Shown: positions 1-11,875, numbered from the stretch's first letter. The stretch: DNA of 64,000 bases from Amorphophallus konjac (GCA_022559845.1 CM040126.1:226492641-226556640); one strand, 5' to 3'. Notes: a model not told the origin generated them from the sequence alone. Translations and numbers: made by a program.

Positions 1-830
1 TGTTTTGAGTTTTTCATCGTGGTTATACTCTTGAATCAAAGGAGGCAAGTGTCGTCCTTTACATCTTGTACCCGACAGAAATTCATCTGATTATATTGGC
101 CATAATTGACTATGTCTAGACGGGGGATCGGTGATCCAATTGAAATGAAATGCCAACGCATCATAAGGGCCCGGTCTGGTCCTGGGGAGAGCGCCCGAAA
201 AGATATTGAGCCCATTGGGATGTTTATGACAAGGTGAGGCATTGCACCCGAATACTTGACTTGACATGTTACTTCTATGACAAACTCTTGTTACTTGACT
301 CGTGCGTATTTACTTGGTTACATGTGTAACATACTTGCTGGCCAAATTATCTATTGTTACTTTACTTGTTCATTACTTGGTAAATTGTTATATTTCTTGA
401 CCTTGCAAGATATCTTTTACATTGTTTCTTTTATCGTATCGTCATTCTTTATTTACTGCATTTCATATAAATTGGAAATCAATGGTTAATTACGTAAACC
501 TGTTTGTGGTTATCTACTGAGCGCGTTTAGCTCACTCCTACTTTTCCCCTCTTTCCAGGTGATGAACTTGTCGGGAATGACTGGAGTGATATCGAGAGAT
601 AGTTTTAGTTTATTGAGTCAGTTTGTACCCTTAGTATTAGTGAGAGATTGTTCTAGTATTTTGCTTATTATTTGGATGTAGTTGTTCTACTCAGTGTACT
701 CAACTTTATTATCAATAAAACTCTGATTATTATCCTTTCCAACCTTTTGTGCAATGGTTTGCAATGGTTCGGAATTATTACTCGCTTGCCCCTAACCGTA
801 CGTCCCGAGATTCCGCATCGGGGCGTGACA
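1..830 (+). repeat. 3' part of a Ty3-type LTR (E7), truncated by window start
   Basis: The stretch ends in GGGGCGTGACA at 820-830, the terminus of a common plant Ty3 LTR class. The same terminus appears in reverse at 58090 (TGTCACGCCCCGAG). A block around 530-600 matches, in reverse complement, the block at about 58385-58435 in E5 (ACCTG, AAAG, AGTAG, GTGAGC, CGCTCAGTAG in the same order). The two are therefore related LTRs in opposite orientation. No primer-binding site follows position 830, so this is a 3' or solo LTR. The left end lies outside the window. The short ORFs inside it have no recognisable product. Confidence 0.6.
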
Positions 831-1162
831 ATAGGGTTAGGGTTTTGGAAGAATAATCGATCATCAAAGGTTGGGCTAGAGTTAGGCTTCGATTAGAGCC
901 CATTAGGATGAGAATTAATGTCCAATTTAGGTAATTTAGGTAATTTTTATAAAGCTACGATTTTTAGCCTTAAATTTAAAATTGGACTTAATCTAATTTT
1001 ATTCCGGATTCGTTTCTTAAGACAAAGTTGCTGGAAATAACGTTTTACACATGATACATATTTTTCCATATTTTTATTAAAATTTTAAAATCTGAGCTAA
1101 GAAAATAATACAATAATTAGATAATATCGTGATATTCGGTATTAAAAATTCAGGATGCTACA
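831..1162 (-). repeat. LTR fragment (E8), minus strand
   Basis: Read on the minus strand from 1162, it begins TGTAGCATCCTGAATTTTT and runs into AT-rich sequence. That start resembles the common plant Ty3 LTR start TGTAACATCCCGAATTT. The other end is lost where E7 abuts at 830. The type is inferred from the terminus alone; no TSD or internal region is visible. Confidence 0.35.
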
Positions 1163-1172
1163 TCTGGGGCGT

Positions 1173-2983
1173 TGCAGTCCTGGTTGGACCGTTAGGCCAG
1201 GCCTTGCGGTCCCAAGAGGGCCGCCAGGCTCTATGACGGTCCAGAGAGGACCGCCACTTGATTTTCATGCTAGTCGTGTCCGTTTCACGTTGTGTTGGCT
1301 TCCGGTCGACCCGGTTGTGACCCAGCGGTCGACCTTCGATCTTGTGGATGTCCCGGACACCACATGGGTTCTATGTCCATATTTTTGGGGTGTCTGGAGG
1401 TACCGTGTTACTTCAATTAGCGTGCCCATGGGTTGGAGGGTCCAGGTGACCCCATGTGTTCCGGGCTTTCGTGTTCTCGATAGAACGAGTCGCCGTGTAT
1501 CGGCATGCGTGTGGTGAGTTATTCCCGCACGTCATTGGTTTCTCCGGAAGGTGGTTTCTGAGTGGGCCGTACGTATGGCCTTGGACTGTGAGTCCAGTCA
1601 TCCAACTTGGGGCTGGAGTTTCCCACTTTTCCCTTGGATAGGGAATTGTCTCGGTAGGAATTAACTAGACAGCTTGTGAGTTACCTCGATATTCGTGTCA
1701 TAGTTTCAGACCTAGGGACTAGGTTAGATTGACGACGCTGTGCTGTCCTTGTACAACGGTCTTGACCCGAGTCTCGTGACTCAAGGACCGTTAGGTTTAG
1801 TAGGTCTAGTGGGCTGTCCAGAGTTGGGTGGTTCCGAGCCACCTGTTACTCTGTGTTACTCGCAATGGGTGCGTGCGTGACTTTCCGTGTTCACGTTTTG
1901 TGAACCCCCACTGGTCGTAGCCTTCTTACAACACACGTGTGCTAACCCACCCCGGAGTGGTGGAGCGGCTTACCCGAGAGAGACGGTTTTTAGGCTAGTT
2001 ATCGTAGGGCCCCCACACGCAGCCTGAGTCCGGGCTTCGGGGGAAGAACCAGCTAGAGGGTCAGACCTAAGACGCATGGTCTGTGTGTGCACACATGGCT
2101 GGGGACGTCGAACCCGCGCTGACGAGCGCGACCCTAACTAGTCCTTGTTTTGTGTTCCTGGTTAATGTACGGTGTTTTAGTCTCCGCCTGGGGCGTGGTA
2201 GGGAGACACCTGAGGCTGTGGACTAAGTCGTCAGTGGACGCATCCGGCCTTGCTTCTGGTGGACAGGTACTCCCGTCACGTGACGTGAGTTTCTCGTGAC
2301 TCAAGTTTCCATTTCATGTCTGCGAAATGTGGTTTTGCGTGTAGTTTCTAGGTGATTTCCCGAGGTAGAGGTCTAGGGTTTCCGGTGAACGTCATCGAGG
2401 GTTTTCCCTAGGTAGTGTCTGGTTCACGACAGAGTTGTCGTGATGTTTCTTCTGGCAGTGTAACCAGGGTCTCTCTGTTGGTCTGGTGGTCCCCCAACTG
2501 TGAGAAAGGGGTGTTGGTTTCCGTTCCGATAGGAGTAGCTATAGTGTCGAGTCTTTATCGGCCACCGATTTACTGTTCCTGCTGTTGTTGCTGCTTTCTG
2601 TTACTATCATTGTTTACGGTTGGGGTTCCGCGGGATCCCTACTGAACCAGTGATAGGAGGCTCACCCCTACATTTTAGGTGCGATGGTTCTTCCTCAAGG
2701 TTCGAGAGTGTTGTGCGGAGGTTCTTAATTGTCAGTTCGTCGGGCCGAGTGTTCACTTGGTATTGGGTACGTTCTCTACCTTTGACTGTACTTCTGTTGG
2801 ACTGGACTCCATTGTAGTTAGATTATTTAATTCTGTTAATTGTTGAATTGTCCTACTTTATTCCCTATTTCCTTGTACCTCCACATTCCTTTTAACTCTT
2901 CCGAACCCTCTGACTCGTGAGCGACGGGCTAGAATTCGAATGGTATTGGACTCTTCCCAGTATCCGGATCTTGGGTCGCTACA
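1173..2983 (+). repeat. Old diverged solo LTR (S2), relative of the E3 LTR
   Basis: About 1.8 kb aligns by eye, in opposite orientation, with the E3 LTRs. Shared blocks include the stretch from GGTCTGTGTGTGCACAC to CTAGTCCTTGTT (about 2080-2150 here, complement of 13880-13945 there), GGACGCATCCGG near 2237, and termini TGCAGTCC..CCTGG / CGGATC..GGGTCGCTACA. No internal region or PBS follows, so it looks like a solo LTR. No clear 5-bp duplication is visible (GGCGT before, TAATA after). ORFs inside it (such as 1155-1517) are non-coding LTR sequence. It holds two GGTCGACC palindromes (1304-1311, 1327-1334) and a CGGTCC/GGACCG hairpin (1237-1253). Confidence 0.6.
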
Positions 2984-3879
2984 TAATATTCGTGTGGTGT
3001 CCCTATTCTTCTCTTTATTTTCTACTAAGCATACACTTTAATTTTTAATACGCGATTAATTTTCAAGGCACATCTATTCACCCCGATGTGGGATAGGATA
3101 GGAGGTCCCGCATAATCAAAATTGGAGATGATAGGAGGTTGACTGGCTACCTATTGGACTGGGCTCTTAATGTGGTCACCACAGTGACCGCCTTCAGAAG
3201 GCGGCTGCAAGGGTGACTATGACTAGTTGGATGACGAACCCCGGAGGCATTCAAATTTTGAAAATCCCTCGAGTTCTGGATCATCAGGCGATGGGCTTCT
3301 GCGAGCTGGACGATGAACCTTGAACGATGCTGCCACAGTGGACGCATTATGAACGTGCCCCTAAGCAGGGCCATGTTCAATTGTGAACGTGGTTCCCATC
3401 TTGGTCGCGACCAGGCCATGCCCTCTGGTGATGTCATGTCTTTGCTGCGACTCGCGGGTCCTCATGTTGTGGCCTCAAGCTGATGTCTCCGTCACACCCC
3501 CTCTAGGGTGTGCCCGACTATTAACAATAAAGAATATAAATTATTTCCTAAGGATGGGAAGAACTCCCTCCATGGTAAAACTTCATTGTAATTTCCTTAC
3601 AATTTTCCTTTCACTATTTTTTAGCTATTTCAAGAAGTTTATTTTGTTTCACTTGGTTTCAGACGAGCACAGAGGATTTTGCAGGGTCATGTGAGACGTA
3701 GGAGACAAGGATGTTGATGGTCCTGACCCTTATGTTAAATTCCCCACTTCAAATGATCTTCCTTGTAGTTACCAATCCGGGAGAGGTCGTGACAGTTAAA
3801 GTTGTGGTGATTAATAGTGATGTTCTACCAAACAATATCTTATATTTTCTTATTATATTTAATTCAAAGAGTTGTAATA
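2984..3879. other. Intergenic, no feature recognised
   Basis: No gene, RNA or mobile-element terminus could be supported. The short ORFs (for example 3147-3437 minus and 3383-3694 plus) overlap on opposite strands, lack family motifs and are probably chance. The segment is likely degraded repeat sequence. Confidence 0.3.
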
Positions 3880-4515
3880 TTTATGTACATTACATGAATC
3901 CAAAAATAGATCCGAATTACACGTATAAATGTAATATTTGTGTGTACCATGTAGATCCGAAAATAGATTTACATTTTAATTGTTTGGATGTGTAATGCTT
4001 ATTGGACACGTAAGATACAAATATGCAAAATAGGGTCCGATCTGTATATGCAAAATCATTTCTAGATCCGAATATGTAAAATCAAGTCTCTAGCTGATTT
4101 GAATTTACATATTCGGGTTTGAATCCAAATATGCAACATCGAGTCTAGCTATTCGGATTCAGATTCAAATTTGCACATCCAGGTATGGATCCGAATATAG
4201 AAAATCAGATCTGCATCTAAATATCAAAAATCGGATCTAGATTCCAATTGTCAAATTGAGTTTGGATATGAATATCTACAGTCGGATCTGGATCCAAGCA
4301 AACAAAATCGATTCTCCCTAGCACATTATCTGTAAAAGATATATATATTAGATTTTCAGGTCAGATCTTCATTTGAAAGTTTAAAATCAGATTCGGATCA
4401 AATCCAGATCCGAAATGCAATTTTATTTGACATCCAGGTCAGATTTGGATATTGAGATATCAGATCTGAATTTGACTCGTAAAAGATCCGACCTGAATCT
4501 GAACGGTTGACACTC
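3880..4515. repeat. Degenerate short-period repeat, 'ATCCGAATATGCAAAATC' type
   Basis: Around 630 bp is built from variants of a roughly 20-35 bp unit containing GATCCGAAT, ATATGCAAAATC and GGATCTGGATCC. Examples lie near 3907, 3955, 4042, 4063, 4187, 4236 and 4285. Copies are diverged and unevenly spaced. The right edge reads, on the minus strand, GGGAGTGTCAACCGTTCAGA. This resembles the GGGTGTCAA-type termini of some plant hAT-like elements, which is only a suggestion. No ORF of interest lies within. Confidence 0.5.
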
Positions 4516-5102
4516 CCATGTATAACTAAGAATAAATAATTATAACCACTCTAACCACTCTCGTTTGGGGCATCATTTTTTTCTTTATTCAGTCGTCCCG
4601 TAGTCCATTGATCAGACCGTCCAGATATGTAGGTCGGGTGTAACAAGTGAAACTCATCGAGCACTTTCCATATTTTGTTAACACCCCCAACACATCACGT
4701 GGACGACTTGAGGAATGCTGGGGTACCATAACTTTTAGGGAACTTTATAATTATACCTTTATAAACTTCCATATTTGTCAACATATTGTCACGTTACACG
4801 TACCAGAGTTTGACAAACCATTCCAAGATAGGTTGAACCGTCCATCTCAAATCGTCCCAACTAAAGACCGAGACGACCAGTACGTGAGACGCAACCAACA
4901 CGCTCTCATATATTATATGTATTATTTTTTAATAGAATAATATTGTAGTTAAGTTGATTAAAGGCTCAGTCCCCAATCTAGAGGTCATGGGTTCGCAACG
5001 TGTGAGTTACAAACGAAAAAAATCATTAAGACCGCCTAACCAACCTAGCTACAAATTTTTTTCATATTATTTTACATTATATACATATACATATATATCT
5101 AC

Positions 5103-5133
<31 letters not shown>

Positions 5134-5558
5134 GAGTGAGACAGAACGAGATGGAGTGATACAATACCGTACCATCCCAACATAATATTAGGACGGCCGG
5201 TACGACCAAGACGATAAACCCTGACACGTACACATTCTGATTCATCCCGTTTGATCGCAGTTATATACCCTGTGGCTCTCAAGTCGAACTTAAGTTATTC
5301 ACTTTACACTAATGAAAATGCACGGGGGGCTTCCTCTCACTTAAGTATAGCTTGGAAAGAAAAATAGTTGAAGCTATTACGCGGCAACAAATTGTGGAGG
5401 TATTACTCCTCCTAATTACCGTGGGGAAAGCTGTGGACCAGGAGGACCATGTGCTCTCTCGAGAGGAACTGCGAACAAACACCAGGCTTGGTCACATGCC
5501 CCGTCCCTAACTCATAGAACCCAGTTAACAGAAATTGATAACATTACCGACTGTTGGG
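4516..5558. other. AT-rich intergenic DNA with a tRNA-like fragment and a (TA)n tract
   Basis: No gene is visible. A tRNA-like stretch at about 4956-5010 (TTGATTAAAGGCTC, then GGTCATGGGTTCGCA) recalls the A and B boxes of a tRNA-derived SINE, but is short and degenerate. A TA/TACA microsatellite runs from about 5078 to 5133. The remainder is unassigned. Confidence 0.35.
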
Positions 5559-5988
5559 CAGGGTTTGTCAAATTGCTCATACCGTCCGTCCTAATTTTTT
5601 GTTGAGATGATATAAAATTATCTGACTTCATACCGTAAAGTGCGAAGAACCTTGATATATATAATCTATATAAAATAATACAAAAAAAATCGTAGATTAG
5701 TTAGTTCAATTTCTGCCTTTCATCAAGACATCTCAAGATCGAATCCTGTGAAATGTCAATAGATTTTTAAATTTTTTTGATTAAAAAATCATATATAATC
5801 GATAAGTTTCTAATCCAAACCGCTGCCGAACAAACAAAGATAATTAACGAACTTATCTATAAAATATTTTATATTTAAAATAAAATATTAAATATATAAA
5901 ACATCTCACATGTCCATCATCTTGAGCTGTGACTGATACAGTCCGAAACCGACGTTCGACCCATCCCAAAATGATTTGACAAACCCTG
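5559..5988. repeat. MITE-like unit bounded by a 15-bp perfect inverted repeat
   Basis: CAGGGTTTGTCAAAT at 5559-5573 is exactly the reverse complement of ATTTGACAAACCCTG at 5974-5988, giving a 430-bp unit with no coding capacity. Flanking bases GTTGGG appear on both outer sides in inverted order, so the true terminal repeat may extend a little further. No target duplication could be fixed. A SINE-like sequence lies inside, so the inverted repeats may instead come from two separate copies of one family. Confidence 0.4.
5690..5915 (+). repeat. SINE-like dispersed repeat, copy 1
   Basis: It matches, in opposite orientation, the repeat at 10565-10780. Both start with a TTAGTT(G)GTT A-box-like string, followed about 30 bp later by a GATCGAATCC / GATTCAAATC B-box-like string. 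Both end in an AT-rich tail (TATAAAATATTTTATATTTAAA, then ACATCTCAC). Two copies with the same internal order suggest a tRNA-derived SINE or similar family. Confidence 0.45.
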
Positions 5989-6245
5989 TTACGACCCAAC
6001 AAGATATTTTATTAATCAAATGATATATGTTTTAATCCCCCTTTTGACAAGGTACGGCTGATGTTTTTTTTTCCCGAACTCAATCCCCAACTATTCACAA
6101 ACCTTTGCGGAGTTGTGAATTCCTTCTTTTTTTCTTGACTGATTCCATCGGGAATTGAACGGGCTTAGGCATTACCACTTTTGACGTAAACGGATGGAAA
6201 AAGAGACGCGTCTGCTCAAACGCATAAACCACGAGCCACTCCGTC

Positions 6246-6354
6246 CATATATATATATATATATATATATAATAAACCCCTACTGCCATTTCCACAGAAA
6301 GAGTGCTAGTCCTATCGCTCAGGCCATGCAGGTAGGCGTGTGTGTGTGTGTGTA
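6246..6354. repeat. (TA)n and (GT)n microsatellites
   Basis: A near-perfect TA tract spans about 6246-6272 and a GT tract about 6338-6354, both 3' of the VTT-domain gene. They produce spurious ORFs on both strands (6095-6406 minus, 6194-6385 plus). Confidence 0.8.
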
Positions 6355-6587
6355 TACCCTCGCGGCCACCATAGCCTTGAATTAAAAAAAAAATTCTAGC
6401 ATCCACATATCTTTCCTTTTTCCTTCCTTTTTTTTCCCCCTCTCCTTTCCTTTTCCCTCCCTGTCTGAAACCTGGACCAGTCCAGAAGGTTTACCTTCCC
6501 ACCGCTGCTAGTATGTACAAATGGAAGAGAAGTTACCTTTTCGTTCAAGTTTAAACTTGCACAACGATCTTTTGAATTCGGGAGAGG

Positions 6588-9500
6588 TCAGCTTTGAGAC
6601 TGGCTCTTGCTCATAAGAGTGGGGGTGACCGAAATAACCCCAATAAGGAACAAGGTTGCCATGGATTGGAAATCATAGAGGTCTTCTATTGACCTCAGCT
6701 CTCCCAGAGCAATTCCAGCCTGCAAGTATCAAGGTATTATCAGCCGCTAGATCTATCTTTTTAATCATCGGGACATCACAGACATCGACAAAATGCAAAT
6801 CCCACTCGGTCCCCCCTTTTTCCCCTTCCCCTTTTTTTTGCGGATGTCAGACTACTAGGAAACAGTCGAGGGCAGAGAGTTCGATACCCGAACCGTAACA
6901 AAAGCCGCGGGAATGAGCCCAATGAAAGTTGCCAAGAAGAAGATATGGTAGGGCACGTCGACAATTGGTGAAGCCACATTGATGAACGTGTTTGGCAGCG
7001 TTGGGGTGACTCTGAGGAAAAGCATGTAGTTCAGCAACCTCTCTCTCCTTCTGGCAACCTGAGAAGCAACCCAAGTAGTAAGTAGAATATGATTCTAGTT
7101 TAAAAGAAGAAAAAGAATCAATCACGTTCCATGGTGCATTAAACACTCAACTACGGGAGACGTGGATCCCATTAGCTACCATCAGGACGTAAATCCACTA
7201 GGTTAATCTTCCAGAAACATCTCAAAGAATGAAACTGTAACTAATACCGGTAGCCCTCTAAAACATGTTGAACTTTCATAATAAAATGTAACTCGGAGGA
7301 AGTGGTCTTCAGTATTACTTTGTGCGCCAAAGTTAAACTGTTAATTGACAAAGGGCCCAGGGTCAACAATGAAGCGATGCCGTATAGTTTTCAAGAGAAA
7401 CTACAACCATTCCCAACAGTAAATAACAGGAAATGAAGCCAGTTCAAGGATCACTTCAAACAAAACGCAATTCACAAAGCACAGCAAAGATGACCTCATA
7501 AAAGGAGTTGCAAGTACAAGACAAAAGCAGGCATGATACTTCTGGGAAAGGCAATGTAAACAACTTCAAACAATGTTATACCTGTGCTTGGAAGAAACTC
7601 ATCTTGTCAGGCCACAACGAAGATACCAATGGCCTTCCAATCAATTTTGACAGGAAATAGCATGTAGATGCCCCCGCAGTTGCAGCAAATACCACAAGAG
7701 TGACACCTTTGAGGACTCCAAAAAGAGCACCAGCAAGAAGGGACATGAAAATGGTCCCTGGGATCATGAAAGTCTGCATAAAAATGTAGACCGTACAGTA
7801 TCCAACCAAGACCTGTAGTGTATAGTCACTTGTGTAGTTCTCAAGGTGATCCCTGCAGAAGAGAAAAAGATGAAATTATGCTACAATTGACCTTTCAAAA
7901 TGATCAGGAAACTAGGTTAGAGCCAACAATGGCATGAGCTATGCACTCCAAAGAAGGCAATAAACTATGCACAGTCAAAATTGGCAGAAAACAACCTTGA
8001 GAAACAATCTGGCCCCGGTGGCATGCTCAATCAAGAGAAGATTGAAGGGAGATTTGTTTCCTTGAGTTGAAAACAAGGCAAAAAGAATGAGAATGAAGAG
8101 AAGAATCAGGCTTCAAAGACTTGGAGAATCATATCATGTACATTTCCTGGAAAGCAAAGTCATATAAATACAACATCTTTCACCAGATCCCATCCCAGTC
8201 CCATTCAAACTGACAAACAAATTTAGTCCATGTTAGATGCCTGATAGAGCAAAATTTTCTTTTAGTTTCATATTATTGGTAAGCTGTCCACAGAGAAATC
8301 ATCAAAACTCCAAATCCAGAGGTCAAAGAAATAAATTCCCATTTACACTTATGGAATTAAAAAAAAAAGAGACAGGATTTAAATTGCTTTAATTTCCTAG
8401 AAGACAATTACCCCAGAAGATTAGAACACTTGAGGAAAACCACCATGCTTGTTAAATCCTGCACCCATCCAAATATACAATCTCCATCTGAGGATTTTAG
8501 CCCACTGCAACCTGATGCAGAAGTATTATCATACATCTACAGATTACGGATAAGATGACTTCCATCTTCATTTTTTTATGCTGACCCCAAAATATTAAAA
8601 TGCATGGTATTTTTCGTGTAGAAAAGGAGAACACAATTTGTGGAGCAGGAAGAGTTTGCCTCTTCCCATTTTGAGAGAGGTTGGAGATCCAAAATACTTT
8701 TGTAATTTTTACACTTTGATAAAAACTTCGATTTTTTATATACAGCACCCGATGCATGCCTCCAGCCGTACATGCCCCTAGGCCTGCCGCTGTTGTATCC
8801 ACTCATTTGCCTGCAATCTGCCATTGCCCACATTCAGCATTACCGAGCTTTCAAGCCTGCACCTCCCATCCATGCTTTGATCTTGAAGGATGGGAGATCA
8901 CAACCCTAAACAAATGGAGAGTGCAACTCTGACATGAAATCACACTCCAAATGAGGATTGACATTTGAGGTTCAGGATTGGAGTCCGGTTGCAGCTGATC
9001 CAATGTCTAAGGTACTCTGCGAAGATGACCTCTATCAAAACATAACACTTCAAGACCTTACTAATCTCAACTCTCCAACATTAAAAGAAGCAGAGTAATG
9101 TCGATATCCAAGTCAACTAATCTGCCAAGATCCTCTATTTGGTTGCCCTAAAGGATGCAAGGCAGAGATTTGCAATGAAATAATTCTACCTTTCCCCCTT
9201 AATCTGTTAAGCCAGAAAGTCCAAGACTCACAGTAGATCGATGATTATCCATTGACACATCAATCTGGCAAACACTTGGGAAAATCCATCAGGGGCAAAA
9301 TCAACGATGCAGTCTAATGGATTGACTGACTCAGGTAAATGCTCTTTAAATTGGAGTACCTTATTTGTTTAACTAGCACTAATCGTACCGTAGTTTATCC
9401 AAGGCCAAAGAAAACCTCCTTCTTAATCAGACACAAATCTATATGGCCACTGCCCTTTCTCCAATATAGATCTGAAAACAATACCCCAATTCATATCAGA

Positions 9501-10210
9501 ATGTTATCACCTCAGAAAGGACCCCTTTTTTATGTTTCTGCATTGACAAGCATCAAGCAGTTCTGGCGCTGCACAAACAACCACATTTCTCCACATTCCC
9601 CAGTTTCACCCGCACAGATCCGTACAAACGTTCAGAAACGTGTCCTCATTAAACCAAATCCCCCGTTCCCTACGTAACAACCAGCCAATTTCCCCAGTTC
9701 CCTCCAGTTGCGTCTCCCTCTACTCTTTCCCCTCCTTCAAGTATCCGCAAGACAAAGACAAGAATCAGAAAAACCAAATACCACGTTGTGTGGAAGATAA
9801 GAAAAAGAATTAAAGAAAGGGAAAAAGAAATCACAGATTGCCGACAGCGACACAAATCACGGTTTTATCCGGAAACCTAAGGGGAAGGAAAATTGCACAT
9901 CACGGATAACAAAAGAAAGAAACCTTGTAGAAGGAGGAGGAGGAGGAGGAAGATGAAGGAAAGCCAAGGAGAACGAGGGCAGCGAGGGTGTCACCGACCT
10001 GAGGATCTGGAGGTCCTCCAGGGATCGGGGCAGCTTGAGGAAGCTGTAGTCGGAGGCGGGCATGGAGAGGTAGACGCCCAGCAGCCCCAGGCCGAGGCTA
10101 GCCACCACCCCGCCGGCCGCCGCCACCTCCCACCCCGTCAGGGAAATCCCGGATCCTCGCCCCTCCCTGGCCTTGACGGCTCCCGCCCCCCTCCCCTCCA
10201 TCTCCGCCAT
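6588..10210 (-). CDS. TVP38/TMEM64-family (VTT domain) membrane protein, four exons
   Basis: This is the only host gene seen. Exons on the minus strand are 10210-9999, 7852-7582, 7058-6888 and 6719-6588 (stop TGA). Each intron has GT..AG ends and the reading frame closes exactly at 786 nt, or 261 residues, typical for this plant family. Residues 1-70 hold an N-terminal cytosolic stretch and a first membrane segment (AAAGGVVASLGLGLLGVYL). Exon 2 carries the VTT/SNARE-associated-Golgi core: FMQTFMIPGTIFMSLLAGALF, then ATAGASTCYFLSKLIG. Exon 3 has LLNYMLFLRVTPTLPNTFIN, and exon 4 ends in a last hydrophobic segment (ATLFLIGVISVTPTL). Family members are multi-pass proteins of the Golgi, ER or plastid membranes related to bacterial DedA and linked to lipid and membrane trafficking; the exact role here is inferred. 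The start at 10210 is the only in-frame Met after the GC-rich leader. No defect is visible, so the gene is probably functional. Introns are 2146, 523 and 168 bp. Confidence 0.93.
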
Positions 10211-10255
10211 CCGCCGCCGCGACCAGGGAAGAACAAGGGTTCCCCCGGAAATGGC

Positions 10256-10256
<1 letters not shown>

Positions 10257-10290
<34 letters not shown>
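10257..10290. repeat. (GA)n tract in the 5' leader
   Basis: A GA repeat on the plus strand, hence CT on the transcribed strand, lies 50-80 bp upstream of the VTT-gene start codon, followed by an AAG run. CT-rich leaders are common in plant genes. It causes spurious Ser/Leu-rich ORFs. Confidence 0.85.
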
Positions 10291-10292
<2 letters not shown>

Positions 10293-10440
10293 GAAGAAGA
10301 AGAGTCCGAGCTTCTCTCTCTTTGTCTCGTCTTCTCCTCGTTTTCTTCTCTCTCTCCTCTCCTCCCGTTCTCATGTTCAGAGACTCCACCCCCCCCCCGC
10401 CTTTTATTGCCAGGGAAATTGGCGTGTTTAAAATATTTCG

Positions 10441-10450
10441 CATATATACC
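10441..10450 (-). promoter_or_regulatory. Candidate TATA box of the VTT-domain gene
   Basis: The minus strand reads GGTATATATG here, about 230 bp upstream of the start codon. Transcription would start near 10410, giving a leader of roughly 200 nt that includes the CT repeat. This is inferred from sequence and position only. Confidence 0.5.
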
Positions 10451-10564
10451 CCTGAATGGGGCCTTATTTTGTTTCCTTTTTTTTTTATTGTTGGCCGAGA
10501 GCTTTGCCCGGATTAACAAGTCCGAATTTTACATTTTCGAAGTTTATTATTTCAGCCTCTAGAT

Positions 10565-10780
10565 CAGGGTTGTGAGACGTAATAGAGATATTTTATATAT
10601 TTTATATTTTTTTAAATATAAAATATTTTATAAGTAAGATAGTTAAAAATATCTTTATAGATTTGAGTTCGAAACTCTCTCACCGATTGCAATAGAGGCG
10701 TTCACTAAGATTTGAATCTAAGACATCTTAAACAGAGACAAATCATTTAACCAACTAAGTTAAAAATTTTGTTGTATTTT
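10565..10780 (-). repeat. SINE-like dispersed repeat, copy 2
   Basis: Reverse-complement relative of 5690-5915. On the minus strand it reads TTAACTTAGTTGGTTAAATG (A-box-like), then GATTCAAATCTTA (B-box-like), then an AT-rich tail. It lies in the upstream region of the VTT gene, between the promoter and E1. Confidence 0.45.
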
Positions 10781-11085
10781 TTTACATATATAAAGAGTCT
10801 TTTTTCATATTGACATTTTACAGGACAAAGCAGGACGGTATCGTCCTGTCTCACCCTGATAAAAAATCAGGATAGTCAAAATGATCGAGCTGACAAATCA
10901 TGTTCTAGGCTACGCATGTGCACCAAATGCAAACATTTTTTTATACAATTCTTATTAAATATTAACTTTTTAGAGAGTCTTTGGTCCACTCTTCAACTGA
11001 AAGTATGCCTAAACTTCCACACTTTTTTGACTATTTTTTTTCATGAAAGAACATTAGTGAGATCTTGGAAACTAAGTATATATGA

Positions 11086-11855
11086 TGAAGAGGTGTGATC
11101 TCGCGCTGGTCCTGAGCGGGCTGAGGATCACCAGATCGTGAACTGCAAGACAGGGAAACGGATCAGAGGGCCCAGGGGGAATCCCTGGGGTAAACACTCC
11201 GATGCTTAAGTCAGTGGAGCTATGGTGGGAGCAATAGTAGGGAGGAGAGAGCCTGTGCGCGAGATCCCTCTCCACCAGAAGGGTGAAGCGGTTCTTGCTC
11301 AGGAGTTTTTGGACGTATGATTGCCTTTCTTGGCTTCCCTTTAGCCGGAGGGTATCCCTGGTTTAAATAGTACGCCGTCTCTTGGAATCCTGCCAGCCGA
11401 GGGGTCTCAGGTGGGGGTTACGTCCTCATCGTGGGCTTTTATGGCCCTATCGTGGGAGCGTTATCATCGTGGGGAAGAAGAAGCCCCTTGCCTTCCTGAA
11501 TTCCTGCCTGCTGCGGACTATTAACGGCTGCAAAGATAAGCATTCGTCGGTCGTTCCGAGCTCAGAGAGGCCAGCCCTATCCGGGCGATAAGCTTAGCTC
11601 GGTAAAAGATGGGTCGGATAGGTTAGCCTACGCCTCCCTCTCCCGGGCGGAGAGATGGCTCGGGCGCGGGCCTTTCTCGTGACCTGACCGATGCTCGGGC
11701 CCTCCGAGCCTTGAGGCCGCCTAGGAGGGTTGTTTCCTCGAGCGCTGTTTATTGGGCTTTCTTCCCCAAGTGGGCCCTGTGGGCTGTCACTTGGGTGAGC
11801 TTGGCCTCATTGGGTCCTGCCGGGCCTAGTTGGGCTGCTCTTTGTATGGGCTACA
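11086..11855 (-). repeat. 3' LTR of E1 (770 bp)
   Basis: On the minus strand it starts TGTAGCCCATACAAAGAGC at 11855 and ends CACCTCTTCA at 11086. Positions 11086-11525 match 57649-58089 with around 20 by-eye differences. A TATA-like CTATTTAAAC lies at 11370-11361 (minus). The LTR points toward the VTT-domain gene, whose start codon is 876 bp away, so read-through or promoter activity toward that gene is possible. Confidence 0.85.
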
Positions 11856-11875
11856 GAAATCCCCCTCTCCACTTG
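11856..11875 (-). other. Polypurine tract of E1
   Basis: The minus strand reads CAAGTGGAGAGGGGGATTTC directly before the LTR start TGTAGCCC, as expected for the plus-strand primer site of a minus-oriented element. Confidence 0.7.

Noticed and set aside
1155..1517. 120-codon plus-strand ORF
   Set aside because: Lies in the diverged solo LTR S2, which aligns to the E3 LTR; no protein motif.
4956..5010. tRNA gene
   Set aside because: Only degenerate A/B-box-like strings; no cloverleaf could be drawn, so it is at most a SINE remnant.
9893..10516. 207-codon plus-strand ORF opposite exon 1
   Set aside because: Low-complexity shadow of the GC-rich exon and GA repeat.
9857..10519. 220-codon ORF over the first exon of the VTT gene
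   Set aside because: Only 9999-10210 is coding; the upstream part is a CT-repeat leader and the downstream part is intron, shown by the exact join to exon 2.
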